NCBI RefSeq assembly: GCF_001660625.3
Contig: NC_071284.1
Location: 26,292,047 to 26,356,046 of the forward strand
Reading direction: 5' to 3'
Source of the DNA: Ictalurus punctatus
Taxonomy: Eukaryota; Chordata; Actinopteri; Siluriformes; Ictaluridae
Length of the DNA stretch: 64,000 bases
Each line of letters opens with the position of its first letter. Positions within the stretch are counted from its first letter, which is position 1. Below the pieces are notes generated by a model. The model had not been told where the DNA came from and did not search any database. It was given only the letters and a program-made list of their open reading frames with translations. The translations under genes and the position numbers were made by a program. Of this stretch, positions 35,470 to 47,472 are shown piece by piece.

Positions 35470-35905
35470 TTTATTATACCAGGCTCACCAGAAGAGCTAC
35501 ACAATATTATCATAGACAGAACCCACCCCAACCATCTTTACATTCCTACCATCAGGTAGATGCTACAGGAGTCTGAAATCAAGAACCACAAAGCTAAGAA
35601 ACATCTACTACTTACATCAGGCTCGTCAATGATTCTCACCAACTGTGACTACAGTTGTTAATAACCATATCAGATCAGCAGTGGTTTGTATAAATATAAA
35701 TACTGGCACTATAATCATACAATCCAATGCTCAGTGTCAAATATCCATGTTTACAGGTTTCTTGCACTACAGCCTACCTACATCATATTCATATTTGTAA
35801 TATATACCATACTTCTCAATATTACAGAATAATTTCTAACCAATTTATAGTACCTGTATAATATTGATGGTGAACAGAAGGAACACAGAGTAAGAATCTC
35901 ATTGT
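35470..35905 (+). mobile_element. LINE 3' end fragment
   Basis: The + strand has a broken trace of the LINE C-terminal motif (DRTHP, then SYHQVDATGV and a stop, cf. the LLPSGRRYR-type ending). A 3' UTR ends in GAATCTCATTGTACAATGTA. The terminal 110 bases (ACTTGTAATATATACCATAC-like through GAGTAAGAAT) also occur at 32950-33180. Confidence 0.6.
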
Positions 35906-35927
35906 ACAATGTAACTGACTTTTTTAA

Positions 35928-36247
35928 ATCCATTTTCTGTAACCCTTATCCTACACAGGGTTGCGGGGAGCCTGGAGCGTATCCCAGGGGACCCGTGGCA
36001 TGAGGCAGGGGATGGGGTGCCAATCCATCACAGGACACAATCACACACACTACAGACAATTTGGAAATGCCAATCAGACTACAACGCATGTCTTTGGACT
36101 GGGGGAGGAAACCGGGATACCTGGAGGAAACCCCTGAAGCATGGGGAGAACATGCAAACTCCATGCACACAAGATGGAGGTGGGAATCAAGCCCCCAGTC
36201 CGGAGGTGTGAGGCAAATGTGTCAACCACTAAGCCACCATGCTCCCC
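35928..36247 (-). repeat. SINE subfamily 2, nearly full length
   Basis: In reverse orientation from CCATTTTCTGTAACCCTTAT to the tRNA-like head GGTGGCTTAGTGGTTGACAC (reverse complement of 36219-36238). It is the counterpart of 33205-33378 in the second composite block. Confidence 0.82.
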
Positions 36248-36296
36248 CTGTGAACAATACAGCATAAAATAAAAAGTATTCAGTAGTGCACAAATA

Positions 36297-36602
36297 GTTC
36301 AATTCAATTCAATTCAATTTTATTTGAATAGCGCTTTTTACAATGGACATTGTCTCAAAGCAGAAACATATAAATACAGGATACAGATTTTACGTGTGTG
36401 AATTTATCCCTAATGAGCAAGCCAGAGTTGACAGTGGGAAGGAAAAACTCCCTAAGACGATATGAGGAAGAAACCTTGAGAGGAACCAGACTCAGAAAGG
36501 AACGCATCCTCATCTGGGTGACAATGGATAGTGTGAAAGTAAAGCAAAGCGCATTATGGTTTTTAAATGAAGTCTGTTTGGTTGACCTAGTCCACTGATA
36601 GT
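36297..36602. repeat. Truncated copy of the (TTCAA)n-start repeat
   Basis: It begins with four ATTCA units and TTTTATTTGAATAGCGC, then GGAAAAACTCCCTAAGACGA and GAAACCTTGAGAGGAACCAG. It matches 18530-18850. It interrupts the second composite block between its spacer and its final SINE fragment. Confidence 0.75.
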
Positions 36603-36603
36603 A

Positions 36604-36765
36604 CATTAATTAATTCACTCAACTTCAGTGACCACGTTATAGGAGTGGATTGAGGTGGGCACACTCTACTGTAGATGTGATACTAGTCCATCGCAGAGCA
36701 TATTTTTTGGGGAGGTGGGGGGAAACCAGAGAGGCAGGAGGAAACCCACTGGGGAGAACTTTGGA
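36604..36765 (-). repeat. SINE subfamily 1 fragment
   Basis: TTCACTCAACTTCAGTGACC through GAGGAAACCCACTGGGGAGA reads as the reverse of the subfamily 1 SINE. It corresponds to 33418-33495. Confidence 0.65.
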
Positions 36766-37657
36766 GCTAGAAATAGTACAAATATGAGAAATGAGAAAAA
36801 TACTGAAATGCCTCCCAACAGGAGGGCAATAAACCCAAATTCAGTGACCTGTATGGGAAAAAACAAACAAACAAAAAAAACACAGGACATGTTTTCTGTC
36901 AAGACAAGAGTGTAAACACAAACCTCGAAGGGAATCAATAGAAATTTAATTCATTAGGCGTTTTTACATCACCAAGTAGCTCTTGATCTCCATCCAGGAT
37001 TTAATGTTTATTTAGCAGCATTGCTGTGTGTGTGTGTGTGTGCGCGCGCGCGCGCGTATTTTCCCATCAGAGAGGAAGCGCAGTTCTTCTTCCCCCCATT
37101 ACCCCAGGGGCTCTTGCTCTCCCCCTTCCCCATGCTCAGTCCCGCCCTCCCTCACTCCCACCAGCCATTTAGGCATGCAAAACACAGGGAAAAAAACCCC
37201 AGCACATAATTCAACCTTAATGATGTCTGAATCCCGGTAAGCATACTGGTGTTGGAAAGAAAAGATGCGTTCACGCAGAGACGCGCTCAGTTTCCGAAAT
37301 GGGATTTACTTTGGGCAAACTTTCTGCGGAGCTCAACCATTTGCAAGCTTGCTGCTCAGACTTTGAGCCTCTTTTCCTCCTTCATGGATGGAAACCAAGC
37401 GGAAGGGAAGCATTGCTGGGAAACTCGCGCGTGCGTTAGTTTCCCTAAGGTGTAAAGTTTCGTAAAGTTTCCTAAGTTGGATTTGTTGTGCAACACAGAG
37501 CCGGGTCAATGGGAACGCGGCGTTAGTTTACAAGTTGTACAAGCAAAGACGCAAAAAAAAAAAAAAAACAAGACGGTGGATCTATCGATGGACTAAAAAA
37601 ACTAACAAAAACCGAAGGAATTTAGACGCCAAAGAGTCGAGAAGGAAGAGAGACGCG
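36766..37657 (+). promoter_or_regulatory. Upstream region and probable 5' UTR of arhgef17
   Basis: This is non-repeat sequence between the last SINE fragment and the arhgef17 start. It contains an alternating TG/CG tract at 37025-37059, a pyrimidine-rich GC-richer stretch (37061-37160) and a poly(A) run just inside the leader (about 37552-37568). No clear TATA box is visible. The frame of the gene is open upstream back to about 37535 without any ATG, so that Lys-rich reading is treated as leader. Confidence 0.5.
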
Positions 37658-40600
37658 ATGGCAGACAAGCAGACGCAGAGGAAAGCTGCGGTTTACCGGA
37701 GTGTCTCTTTCAAAAAGTTGCACAATTGGAAGGCCAATAAAAGCAGTCCGGGAGCCGAGGATCAGCGCCACGGCTCGAAGGATTTGGAGACTGGAGGAGC
37801 CCTTCCCCCTCCGGCTGCACAGCCCTCGGATATGCGCAGTGCTGCTGTGGCTAGAAAAGTTTCCAAAATTTCAGCAGCCAGCCTCTCGAGGGCAGAGCTG
37901 AAGAAGGGCTCCACTCATACCATTTCACCCTCAATCCGCCAGCTCTCAGAAAAGTTTGGAACAAACACAAATTCAGGCAGCACTTCAGTCCTTCAGTCTG
38001 CAGTTTCCAATAGGATTAGATCTCCGGATGGTGCGTCTTCTCAGGACATTTCAGGATGTTTCCCTGATCAGAGCAAAGATCTTTCAGGAACCCTGACCAA
38101 CAAACTTTTGGATCATAAGTGTCAGGAATCCGTCTCTGGTTCGGATTCAGACGCAGGTCATAAACGGAGGGTTCGAAAGATCGGAGGTGGCATAAAGGCA
38201 GGTAAGAGTGATTATTCTGAAATCAGTGATGGCTCTGACAGCTTTAGTGGTAACACTTTAAATTCAGAAGATGATATTTGTGTCCTAGGAATTTCGACAT
38301 GCAAGTCTCATCGCCGCCATCGCTCTTCCCAAGGTGAAACTATTCATGTTGATTCAAGCTGGCCGAGCGTTACAAAAATTAGAGAGCTTTTTGGGGATGG
38401 TCACAGAACAAAGCACAAGTCAATGTCGGATGGAGAGGACTTGAGATCTGATGACTATCGCCATCACGGTTCATACAGCACAAAAGACAGCAACACGTCC
38501 TCAGACAAGAGCGACAGGCAGTCGCCACTACAGCCAAGAGGACACTGGCAGGATACAAACAGCTCAGACCATGATGCTAACAAACAGCAGGGTATGGACT
38601 CTGATTTTAGCACAGAAAAGCATTCTAATGAAGGTGATCTGAGCGCTGTGACAAGAAAACTGCCAACGGATATAAGTAGAGTTGAGACTCACAAAAGTGG
38701 CAGAAAGGGCTGGACAGACAGTGACCTCCGACTCACTCCACCCACTCCTCCACCTCGCAGTAGTTCTGTTGCACTGCCTCTCAGGTCCCATTCGTGTGCT
38801 TACAGTGAGCAGCTGCAGGAGCAGAGACAGAGGGCAAAGCAGCCACAGCCATCAGATAGTTTGCATTCCTCACATAGCTCCTCAAAACCACAGACGGGCT
38901 CCTCCGTGGAATCGGTCAGCACTCGTGAGAGATTGAGCTCTGGAGAAGAGGAGGACGAATCTGGAGGGCAGACGGGTAGAAAAGCACTCTCATTTGTGCA
39001 CAGCAGTGAAGGAATTGGCACACACATTTCAAGGAACAAGCATGATGCCTGGGCCAAACTCCCTCATAGGTCTTCAGGTAGTGAGGAAGACAGCCCAGCT
39101 GGATTAGCTCATCAAGTTCGACGTCGTTCTTTGAGGAAAAAGAAGAAAAGTAATTGTAGTAGAGAGAATGAGGAGTCTGATGACAGTGACGACCAGCACG
39201 TAATGATGGAGCACCTCGAGCGCCACCAGCGTTCATGTGATTCCCAAATGGAGGGACGTAGGCTTGACAGCTTGCGGTCTAAGGCTAGCTTTAGTGGGCA
39301 GATGTGTGAGAGAGGGAACATAGCTCGAGGTTCGTCTGTGGTACAGGACAATTATAAACACCTATGTAAAGCTTCTGAGGGACAAGTTGGCACCAGTAAT
39401 GTCCCGTTTGTATCACGCGTGTCGAAGGTAACCATTCCCTCATTTCTCTCCACCCCCTTGGGGTCACGCTGTAGCAGCAGATATTCCAGCACTGAGACTC
39501 TAAAGGCTGAAGATCTTGTGAGTTCAACGTCTAACAGAGCCTCATCTTCTGTCCTAAGCAAAACATATCATGGCAATGCTACTATGTACCGCTCACCTAG
39601 TTTTGGGCATGGAGACAATTTTTCTCGGGCCCCTGTCCGTGTTCGTCCCCGGGTGGTGCCTAGCTTGAATCAAGGAGAAGGCATTCCTAAAGCTGCAGAA
39701 AACAGACTTGGTCGCCGTTCTGTCAGTCATGAAAAAGATAAAGACAGAATATCCATGTCAAATCCTGATATTGCTTCAGAAACATTGTCACTGCTGAGTT
39801 ACCTGAAAACTGATTTATCAGAGCTAAGAATGAAGAAGAGAGGCCAAGATGGTGAGGAAAGTCTGAACTCCAGCTTTCAGGGTGTCCAAAGTGCATCAAC
39901 TATGTACAAAATGGGCTCAAGAACCTCAGCATTGAACTCTAGACGGCCCTCACTAAAGGACCTCACTGCTACATTGAGGAGAACCAAATCTTTCACTTAC
40001 TCAGAGAAACCATTAGGGTCAGCTATGAGGAGTTCCTCTGAGCAAAGACTGGACCATGAAAGTGATGGAGATCGAGTAGTCATTTCTGATAGAGAGGTGG
40101 AAAGTGATGATTGTAGAGGTTGTTATGACTATGAAGAGCCAATGCCAACCCCTCTACAAGATCGCTACGTTCAAGAAGCAAGACAGGTAATAAGGGATAT
40201 TTGTCAAATGAGTGCTAACAAGGATTATGATGATGAAGATGATGATGATGATGATATTTCAGGGTTTAAAAGAAATGGGAATGTTGACATGGTGGAAGAT
40301 AATAAAGAAATTAATCAGATAAAGCAAGTGGAGAAGATGGATGGACAGATTGTAGATACTGTAAACAAAAAACAGGCTGATCTAGAAAGTGGAAAATGTT
40401 TACCTAGGGGAAATTCAGAGGAGAACATGTTTGTTGATAAGTCATTGGATGAACTTTCAGGACATGAATCAAGTCTGACAGATGAAGGAATTGTCACAGA
40501 GCCGGAGGCTGGCTCATATGGAGGACTGCCCTCTGGAACCGACTTGCTAGGCCAGACGCTCACTGTTTGGACTCAGTCTGGACTGTATGAGGAACAGTCA

Positions 40601-41938
40601 CCCAACATGACGCCGGAGAAGTCTCTTTCCACTCCTGTCCCATCTGTCAGGACAGAATATGAGGCAGTAGCTATAGGAGGAGATGTAAGCATCAGTAAAA
40701 ATGTTAACCAGGCTTCTTCAGAGGCTCCACCTACTCCCAGCGCTCTTCGAAGACGGAGAAAATTCTCCTCAGCTGCCAACAATGGCTCAGACTCCAGCAA
40801 TGGCAGTAATGGGGAGTCAAACAGTGAGTCTGCATACCGCTCTCTCAGTGATCCCATGCCACATCGAAGTCGCTCGGTGGCAGAGGATGGCAATAACAGC
40901 TTTTCTGTGGACAGCAACCTACTTGGCTCACTCTCTCTAAACTCAAAGGTGGGTGTAAGTGTAGATTCCTCTGCAGCGGATCTGTCGGAGTGTACTGGCA
41001 GTGCAGCTAGTGACCTGTCAGTGTATAGTGACTCTCTGCGAGATTACAGCACTGTGATACAGAGCATAGTGCATGAACCCGGTGCAATGGACAAGCTCAT
41101 TGATGAGAAGGCAAATGGAAAAGCAGTGAAAAAGAAGAGCTTTAGTGACCCCAGCAGACGGGGAGAACTGGCCTCTCCAGCACTTGAAGTCCAGAAACAT
41201 CCTAAGGAACCTATTAACGAGTTAGAGCAGCCCATTCCTCCTTCCAGCAGTGAGCCAATCTTGTCGGAGCAAAGAGATGAGCTGTGGGAGCTGAACAGTG
41301 AGCAATGTCAGCGGTATTCCAACAGGAGGTCTCGATCCCAATCAGAGCATGTTTTGCCCTGCCACCTTGACCGCAATGGAGTTAATAAAGTGGGAAACGA
41401 GGAGCCAAAGTTGCCCTTTGACCCAAAGCTGGCCCAGGTTTTGTCTCCCTGCATAAGTCGTCGCGGTTATAAGAAACGCACACACCGAGTCACCCATCAA
41501 CAGTCTTGTGATGATGGGGACCAATTAGAGGAGCAGCAAGAGGATCAATCCTATGAAGATCATCTGGATCCTTCCAAGTCCATCCTGCCTCAACTTCCTG
41601 CACCTAAAATAAGGCCCAAACATGTACGCCATGCCAGCGAGCCTGCAACATTTGTGCCCATGACATCATCTAACCAGCAACTTAGCTCTTTCAAGAGCCC
41701 TGAACCCCAACAAGTCTCAAGACACAGACAAGGAGAGGGAACTCCATCTTTGGAAGATGTGACGGAACAATACATCCTGGCTTTGAATCCACCTGAGGGG
41801 TCTTCAGACATCCCTGCTGATGGAGCTGTTGTGGAAGGTACCAGCTCTGTTCCTGCAATGGCCACCATTGACCCCAAACTGCAGAGGAAGTCCAGTGATG
41901 AGCTGACCCAGGCCCCGCTTAAAACCAAGCCACAAGTG
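37658..41938 (+). CDS. arhgef17: Rho guanine nucleotide exchange factor 17 (TEM4), large first coding exon (partial gene)
   Basis: The exon encodes 1427 uninterrupted residues matching the N-terminal half of vertebrate ARHGEF17, a GEF for RhoA-class GTPases whose N-terminus associates with actin and junctions. Shared blocks in order: VYRSVSFKKL (12-21), SPSIRQLSEKF (90-100), WPSVTKIRELFG (235-246), TPPTPPPR (360-367), SRYSSTETLKAEDL (607-620), SNPDIASETLSLLSYL (701-716), SLKDLTATLRRTKSFT (765-780), LQDRYVQEARQVI (833-845), SGHESSLTDEGI (934-945), PPTPSALRRRRK (1024-1035), FSVDSNLLGSLS (1082-1093), KKKSFSDPSRRGELA (1158-1172), FDPKLAQVLSP (1254-1264), HVRHASEPATFVP (1322-1334) and SLEDVTEQYIL (1364-1374). 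The region is Ser-rich and probably disordered, with an acidic run at 856-866. The start at 37658 is the first in-frame ATG, has G at -3 and +4, and gives a MAD start as in mammals. The mammalian first exon encodes roughly 1060 residues, so this one is longer. The DH, PH-like and WD-like parts lie beyond the window. Confidence 0.94.
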
Positions 41939-41944
41939 GTAGGT
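41936..41944 (+). promoter_or_regulatory. Splice donor of arhgef17 exon 1
   Basis: The coding frame reaches K-P-Q-V, the residues that precede DMRKH at the start of the DH region in mammals, and is followed by GTAGGT at 41939. Splicing there leaves phase 0 and would join V to the next exon. A second GT (GTGACA at 41943) is possible but would disturb the conserved junction. Unspliced reading would add 15 codons and stop at 41986. Confidence 0.8.
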
Positions 41945-43781
41945 GACATGTATCTTCGGTCATTTGAGTTTTATGCTTTAAGCTGAAACCAAGTGTGCCC
42001 CAAAGGCTAAAGATTTTTAGTTGATAAGGAATTGTACCTGTAATACTACTGTGTGTGCATGTGTACGTCAGAAGTGATATCCATGCCCGAAGGTCTCCTT
42101 TTGTGAAACATATTGCCTCATATTCCAGTGAAGTGCTTTTATGGCACAAGATGTTTTTGTCTGTGATTGTGAAAGATTACATGCAAACAATGGGCCAAAT
42201 AGGAATCTTTTTCTTAGGAGATTTGTTTCTTCTGTTCCTCAGATGTTTGCTTCGTATGAATTTATGCCTTTTTGTGTGTGCATATGTTATTCTGATATGT
42301 CCCATATGCCTCACTTTGTTCAGTGCAAATGCATATTTCTTTCTCTAGCTGTTTTAAAAGTCATGCTCATTCTTTCCTGGCATGTTTTGGACAGATTGTT
42401 TTACCTCCTTGTGTATTTAGATAACAGTTTAACTCAGGGAACAGTTTGCTATAACATTTCTAATGAAATGTCACAGAAAAGTTTCTGTGAAATGTCCTCA
42501 ATATATCTTATATTTAAGAGTGCTCTCCACTTGGGTATTTATAGATTGAGATTTATTACAAAGTGTTACAGGTTTTCAGAGATTAGTTTCTTCTCTGTAT
42601 GTGTATAATGAATCCACCCTTTTGTAGGGCAAGGCTAGGTCGTATTCTCTTTTAGCACCTTTTATGGTTGTGTACTTTCTCTAGTTTTTGTTGGTGCCTG
42701 GCTGTTCTTGATTCTATGTGTGATGCTGAAATTTAGGGCGCTGATTGTGATGGGTGCAAATGAATTACCTTGATTTGATACTGTGTTGGTTAGCCAACAT
42801 TCCTAGTTTGTGATATTTAAATGTTTCTTGTTTTCTGTTTAATGAAGTCATTATGACCTAGACAAGAGTTAAAATGCCTTGCTGGGCTTGACTTTCAGCT
42901 TGGATAATTTGGTCTAATCTGAGTCATCATTCACAGTAGTCTCTCTGTCTCCTACATGCATGCACACTGGGTTTGAGGCACAGACTAGGGCGCGCACACA
43001 ATGTTGTTGCCAAAAAAAAAGAGACACTGTAAATAATTGAAAATATAATATATGAAGCATTACCACCTGATCATCTAAGCTTGTGTCTGGCAAATGAATA
43101 AAGGTTAGTGAAAATAAACACACGATCTGTGAACCTGAATAGAAGGCTCAGCAATCCAGCATCATGACCATTTTATAATTTGGTTCCGTGTTTGCTTCAT
43201 GAGTTGCATTAGAATCCTTCCACTTGTATTTTGAAATTGGTCTGTCTGCATCACAGACCATGTTTGCACATATACTGTTTCTGTAACAGAAGTCTCTCTG
43301 TAGTATAAGAGGCACACCCATAATTTCATAAGCACAAACTATAATTGCTGGAGTAGCATGCATATCGTAAAAACACTAACAAATGACATATTGGGCTAAA
43401 AATAAATAGTCTGTAACAAAAGTGATAAATAAATCACATTTTTTATTATAAAGTACAGCAATAGAGTTTGTCTTATTTGTCTTATTTTTATTCTGTCTGG
43501 AGTATAATTTTTTCCCAAATCCTACCTCACATTGCTATTGCATGCACTGAAAGGCTGAAAATCTCCAGCTTGGCTGGTATTCTGTGAACGTACTTCAACT
43601 GGTCCTTTGAACCAGAGAGTAGTGAATCTCGGTCACTACTGTATCTGGTCAGTATTGTATCTAAAATCTGTTTGATAATCAGCAAAAAGCCGGATTTATA
43701 CTGATTTGTTTACCTTAACCTTTTGACTCGTTCAAAAAGACATCATTGTTCGTGAGCACAACATACCTACACTGTACCTAG

Positions 43782-43900
43782 AAGAAAGGGAAAAAACCTA
43801 CATAAAAACCAGCGCAATGCCTTAGTAAGGTGTTCGTCCACCACTATCCTCCAGAACAGCCTCAACGTGCATTGACGTAGCTTGGATATAAAGTTTCCTT
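43782..43900. repeat. Fragment of a common fish DNA repeat
   Basis: AAAACCAGCGCAATGCCTTA, GTGTTCGTCCACCACTATCC and CAGAACAGCCTCAACGTGCA resemble an internal part of a dispersed fish transposon as remembered. Too short to classify. Confidence 0.4.
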
Positions 43901-44372
43901 TCATTTGTAATTTGTCTGTAGCTACACAATACTTCTATGAAAGTAAGACATTAATTATAGGTAGCTGACTAGTGCTACACTAGGGGAGCTTACAATACAA
44001 ATTAATGCAAAATAGTTAGCTTAGTAGTTAGCTGCTATCATTTTAAGTAAGGTCTTAAGTAAACTGCGAGGTTTAGCTTTGACGGGGTCCTCAGGGATTT
44101 ATTTATAGGGATGACATCACCACACTGGGAAGCATTAGAGTTTGGACATGGTCTCGAACTGTTTGGTAGTGTGTACAACACTGAAAAGTTTACACTTCTG
44201 GTTGCCAGATGAAGAAGAATACCATGTAGTTTCTCATAAAGCAGCTGAGTTTGTGGGATAATTCTCTGGATTTTCATGATTGCACCAGTGATGTAATCAG
44301 TAATGTTTCTTGTGTTAGGTAAAGATTATCATTAGCAGAACCACTGGGTTTAATGGTTTGGGTGTATTGGAC

Positions 44373-44419
44373 AGCAGTAATGATAAAAACAGGTGCACCC
44401 TGTTTTTATCATTACTGCT
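44373..44419. repeat. Perfect hairpin: 21-bp stem, 5-base loop
   Basis: Arms 44373-44393 and 44399-44419 are exact reverse complements (inner end ...AAAACAGG / CCTGTTTT...), with loop TGCAC. It is followed by a purine-rich GAGA/GAAA tract (44429-44495). Confidence 0.9.
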
Positions 44420-45827
44420 CCGTGTGTGTGAGTGAGAGCGTGAGAGAGAGGAGAGAGGGAGGGGGGAGAGGGAAAGAAAGAAAGAAAGAAAGGGGGAGCA
44501 AAAAACCTGCTGGCTAAGCATTTCTTTTAGGAGTGTGTGACGCAAGCAGATGATGTGAACACCCAAACATACTTGTGGTTGACTAGACGGAGGACACGTA
44601 CTTTGAGCTCACCCCTGGAAGGGAGCAATTGGTGATTGTATATTATGACATGAGCACCATAACTACTTGATCCCAGAGAGTGGAGAGGACAGTGAAAGGA
44701 GGGAGGATAGAGCATAGAGTTAGAAGAAAGAACGAGAAGAATGAAAAGGTGTGGTGGGTTTTTTAATTTATTTTGGAAACAAGGAAGGAGAGATGATGAG
44801 TTAACACCTATGTATGCTCATTGTGCTGTTGAGTTTGTGCGCTTAATTTGTGGAATAGAAAGCATGCCTGTACTATGGACTGTAATTTAGCATCGACGTC
44901 TAGAATTTGCTGAAATTTTATTCCATCTGGTAAATACACACCATTGTGTGGCTATGATAGTGTGTGTGTGTGTGTGTGTGTGTATTTCTGGAGCCTTGGC
45001 CTGCTCCTCTGACAGCGCTGGTGTGGAGTGATCCTTTGCAGACAGGAAGCTGGGGAACAGAAACAGGAAGTTGTTGTGGTTACTGATGTACTTGACGAGT
45101 TGCAGGGAAGGATGCTGGGAGAATGCTGCAAGAGACTTGAAGGCCTGAAATGCTCTCTGTGCACTCTGCTGATCTCACACCCTCCTTGTACAGTTTGAAA
45201 TGATTCCCGTGGAGTGCAAGTCATTAACTGATCAACTCGGCACACTTTAACTGCTCCTTCTCAGTAATCTTTAACTGATCCCTCCTACCGGTACAGTATT
45301 TACCTGACCCCCTTTTACAGTTTTTAACTGATGATCCCCATCATACAGGCTTTAACTAATGTCAGACATATACAGATTGTGTGATATCAATTTCAGGACC
45401 ATTGTTAGCTACCTGGCTACAAGGGTCTATATACAGATAGATAGGGTTTCTAATTTCCCAAATATTATCTACCATTTCTACATAGCTTATAACTAATATT
45501 AAACAGTACTAAGGACATACAGTCTGTGATTCTATCTCAGTTCTGAGATTCACTGTAGTACAATTGTAGTACAATAGTTAACAATTACCTTACAGTAGTC
45601 TATGATTAGCAGTGGCTGTTCCACAGGTATTAAGGTATGACCTTTGCCTGCTTTACCTTGCCCTTGACCATGACCAGGAAATTTTCCCTTGGCCTTGTTC
45701 TTTCACTCTGTCCACATTCTCCACACCTCAGTCTTTCTCTGCCCTCTTTAAAGCCAGTGAAGGAGGCGACGCATAGCCGAGAGATGAGGTCATCTCCTTC
45801 ATTTTCTCTGCCTGAAGATTGGAGTGT

Positions 45828-46015
45828 GATATCAGGTAGAGAGTGAGCAGGAGAGAGCTAGTGAAAAGAGTGGTGGAGGGTGAGTGCAAAAGTGAGAAGT
45901 GATATTGAGAGGACAGAAAAGAGAATGCACAGAAACAGCTGAATAGAACAGAATAGTGAGAAGAGAGAGTAGCAAGAGATGGTGGAGGAGAAGAAGCAGA
46001 AGAAGAGGAGGGAAT
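45828..46015. repeat. Purine-rich tract on the + strand
   Basis: Nearly 190 bases dominated by A and G (GAGAGTGAGCAGGAGAGAGC and similar), with few pyrimidines. Confidence 0.7.
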
Positions 46016-46344
46016 CTGGTGGCTCTTTTGTTTTCAGTTAATCAAGCTGCAGGAATGTGGCCTATCTTTTCTCTCTGCATAAGAGCCTTGAGAAGCAGAC
46101 AGTGTGTGTTTCTTTTTAAGGGACTTTTTATGTGACCTACTTCCTTACTTTCTTCACTTCAAATAAAGAAATAAAGGGAGTATCAGTGTGTCACATTTCA
46201 GTAACCTATCAAAGACATATTTTTCTCCCACGTCCTTCTGTCTCAAGAGATGAAGGACATCACTTTATCAGCTCTGTCTACTGTTCTCTCTCTCGCTCAC
46301 TCACTCTTTCTTTCTTTGTGTGTCTAGTATTAGTACAAGGTAAA

Positions 46345-46377
46345 CCATTCTCCAATCAGAGTATGATTGGAGAATGG
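46345..46377. repeat. Perfect hairpin: 14-bp stem, 5-base loop
   Basis: CCATTCTCCAATCA at 46345-46358 and TGATTGGAGAATGG at 46364-46377 enclose GAGTA. Confidence 0.9.
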
Positions 46378-46589
46378 CTTGCTCTGTGAGTGTGTGTTTA
46401 TAGCGGTCTTGCTTTCCACTTCACCTTCATCAGATCCAGCTAGCAATGAAGTCTTAAAGCTGTAAAGGGACCATCTGGCCAGAATCTTATTGCACACAAT
46501 GTTTCACTCCAAAGTCAGAGGTGAAGTGCATTCGAACTTCAAGTGTAGTTGCTCTGGAGCTAATGTAGCTAACAAATAAGGAAACTATG

Positions 46590-47472
46590 GTCTTATGGAA
46601 TTAAATTTGTGCCAAAACTATTGAACATAACTTTAAAAATGAACAAAAATATACAACGAGGAAGAAGAAAAGCACTCTGAAACTGAAAATGGTGAACCCA
46701 GTAGCAACAATTTTACATGGTCTTCAAATAAACAACATTCTTTGACTGTTTTCTCAGCTTCCTTTTTGCTAATAATGGTTTACGGATTTGCTGCCAGAGT
46801 TTTCGTTTACGCTCCACAAGTTTACGTTCACCATTCTGGCACAAACCTCTCGTGTGGGCGGGGCTTAACAGTGATTTACTCCCATTGGCTAGTGCGATAT
46901 AGATCGACAGCTCGAGTGTCCAGCTGAGGAGGAGGATGATGACGTTGATGATGACTGCGACGACGTTCCGTGCCGCTCCTGAGAGATCATCTTGAAAAAA
47001 AAATAGTCACATGAGACTAACCTCAAATATTAATTACGAACTAATATACTGACTAAGTAAGTAATTCATTTCCACTACAAAGTACAAACTCTAAAACTAT
47101 ACAGAGAACCTGAAGTCTGTACTTCCTGGTCAGGGAGCTGTCAATCTAAATCTCACTTGCCAATGGGAGTAAATCACTGTTAAGCTCCACCCACACAAGA
47201 GATTTGTGCCAGAATGGCGAACATAAACTTGCTGAGTGTAAAAGGAAAACTCTGGCAGAGCATTCATAAACTGTGATTAGAAAAAATTAAGCTTAGAAAA
47301 CTGTTAACAAAGAATGTTGTTTATTTGAAGACCATGTAAAATTTTTGCCACTGAGTTCCAGTTTTCAGTTTCAGAATGTTTTTTTCTTTTTTCTCATTTT
47401 ATGTTTTTGTTGTTTTTTTTTTTTTGAAAAGTTACGTTCAGTACTTTTGCCTCAAATTTAATTCCATATAGT
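46590..47472. mobile_element. Fold-back element with about 300-bp inverted arms
   Basis: The left arm (about 46590-46892) and the reverse complement of the right arm (about 47155-47472) match over their length, e.g. TTTGTGCCAGAATGG-GAAC-TAAACTTG and AATGTTGTTTATTTGAAGAC, with scattered substitutions. The outer ends are TATGGAATTAAATTTG and its inverse. The centre of about 260 bases is unrelated between the arms. It is non-coding. Confidence 0.82.

Noticed and set aside
37535..37657. N-terminal extension of arhgef17 (Lys/Arg-rich)
   Set aside because: The frame is open but has no ATG before 37658, and the family starts with MAD followed by the YRSVSF block; read as leader.
42141..42608. 155-codon open frame just after the arhgef17 donor
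   Set aside because: T-rich, Cys/Phe-rich translation with no domain, no splice context and an overlapping frame; most likely chance in intron sequence.
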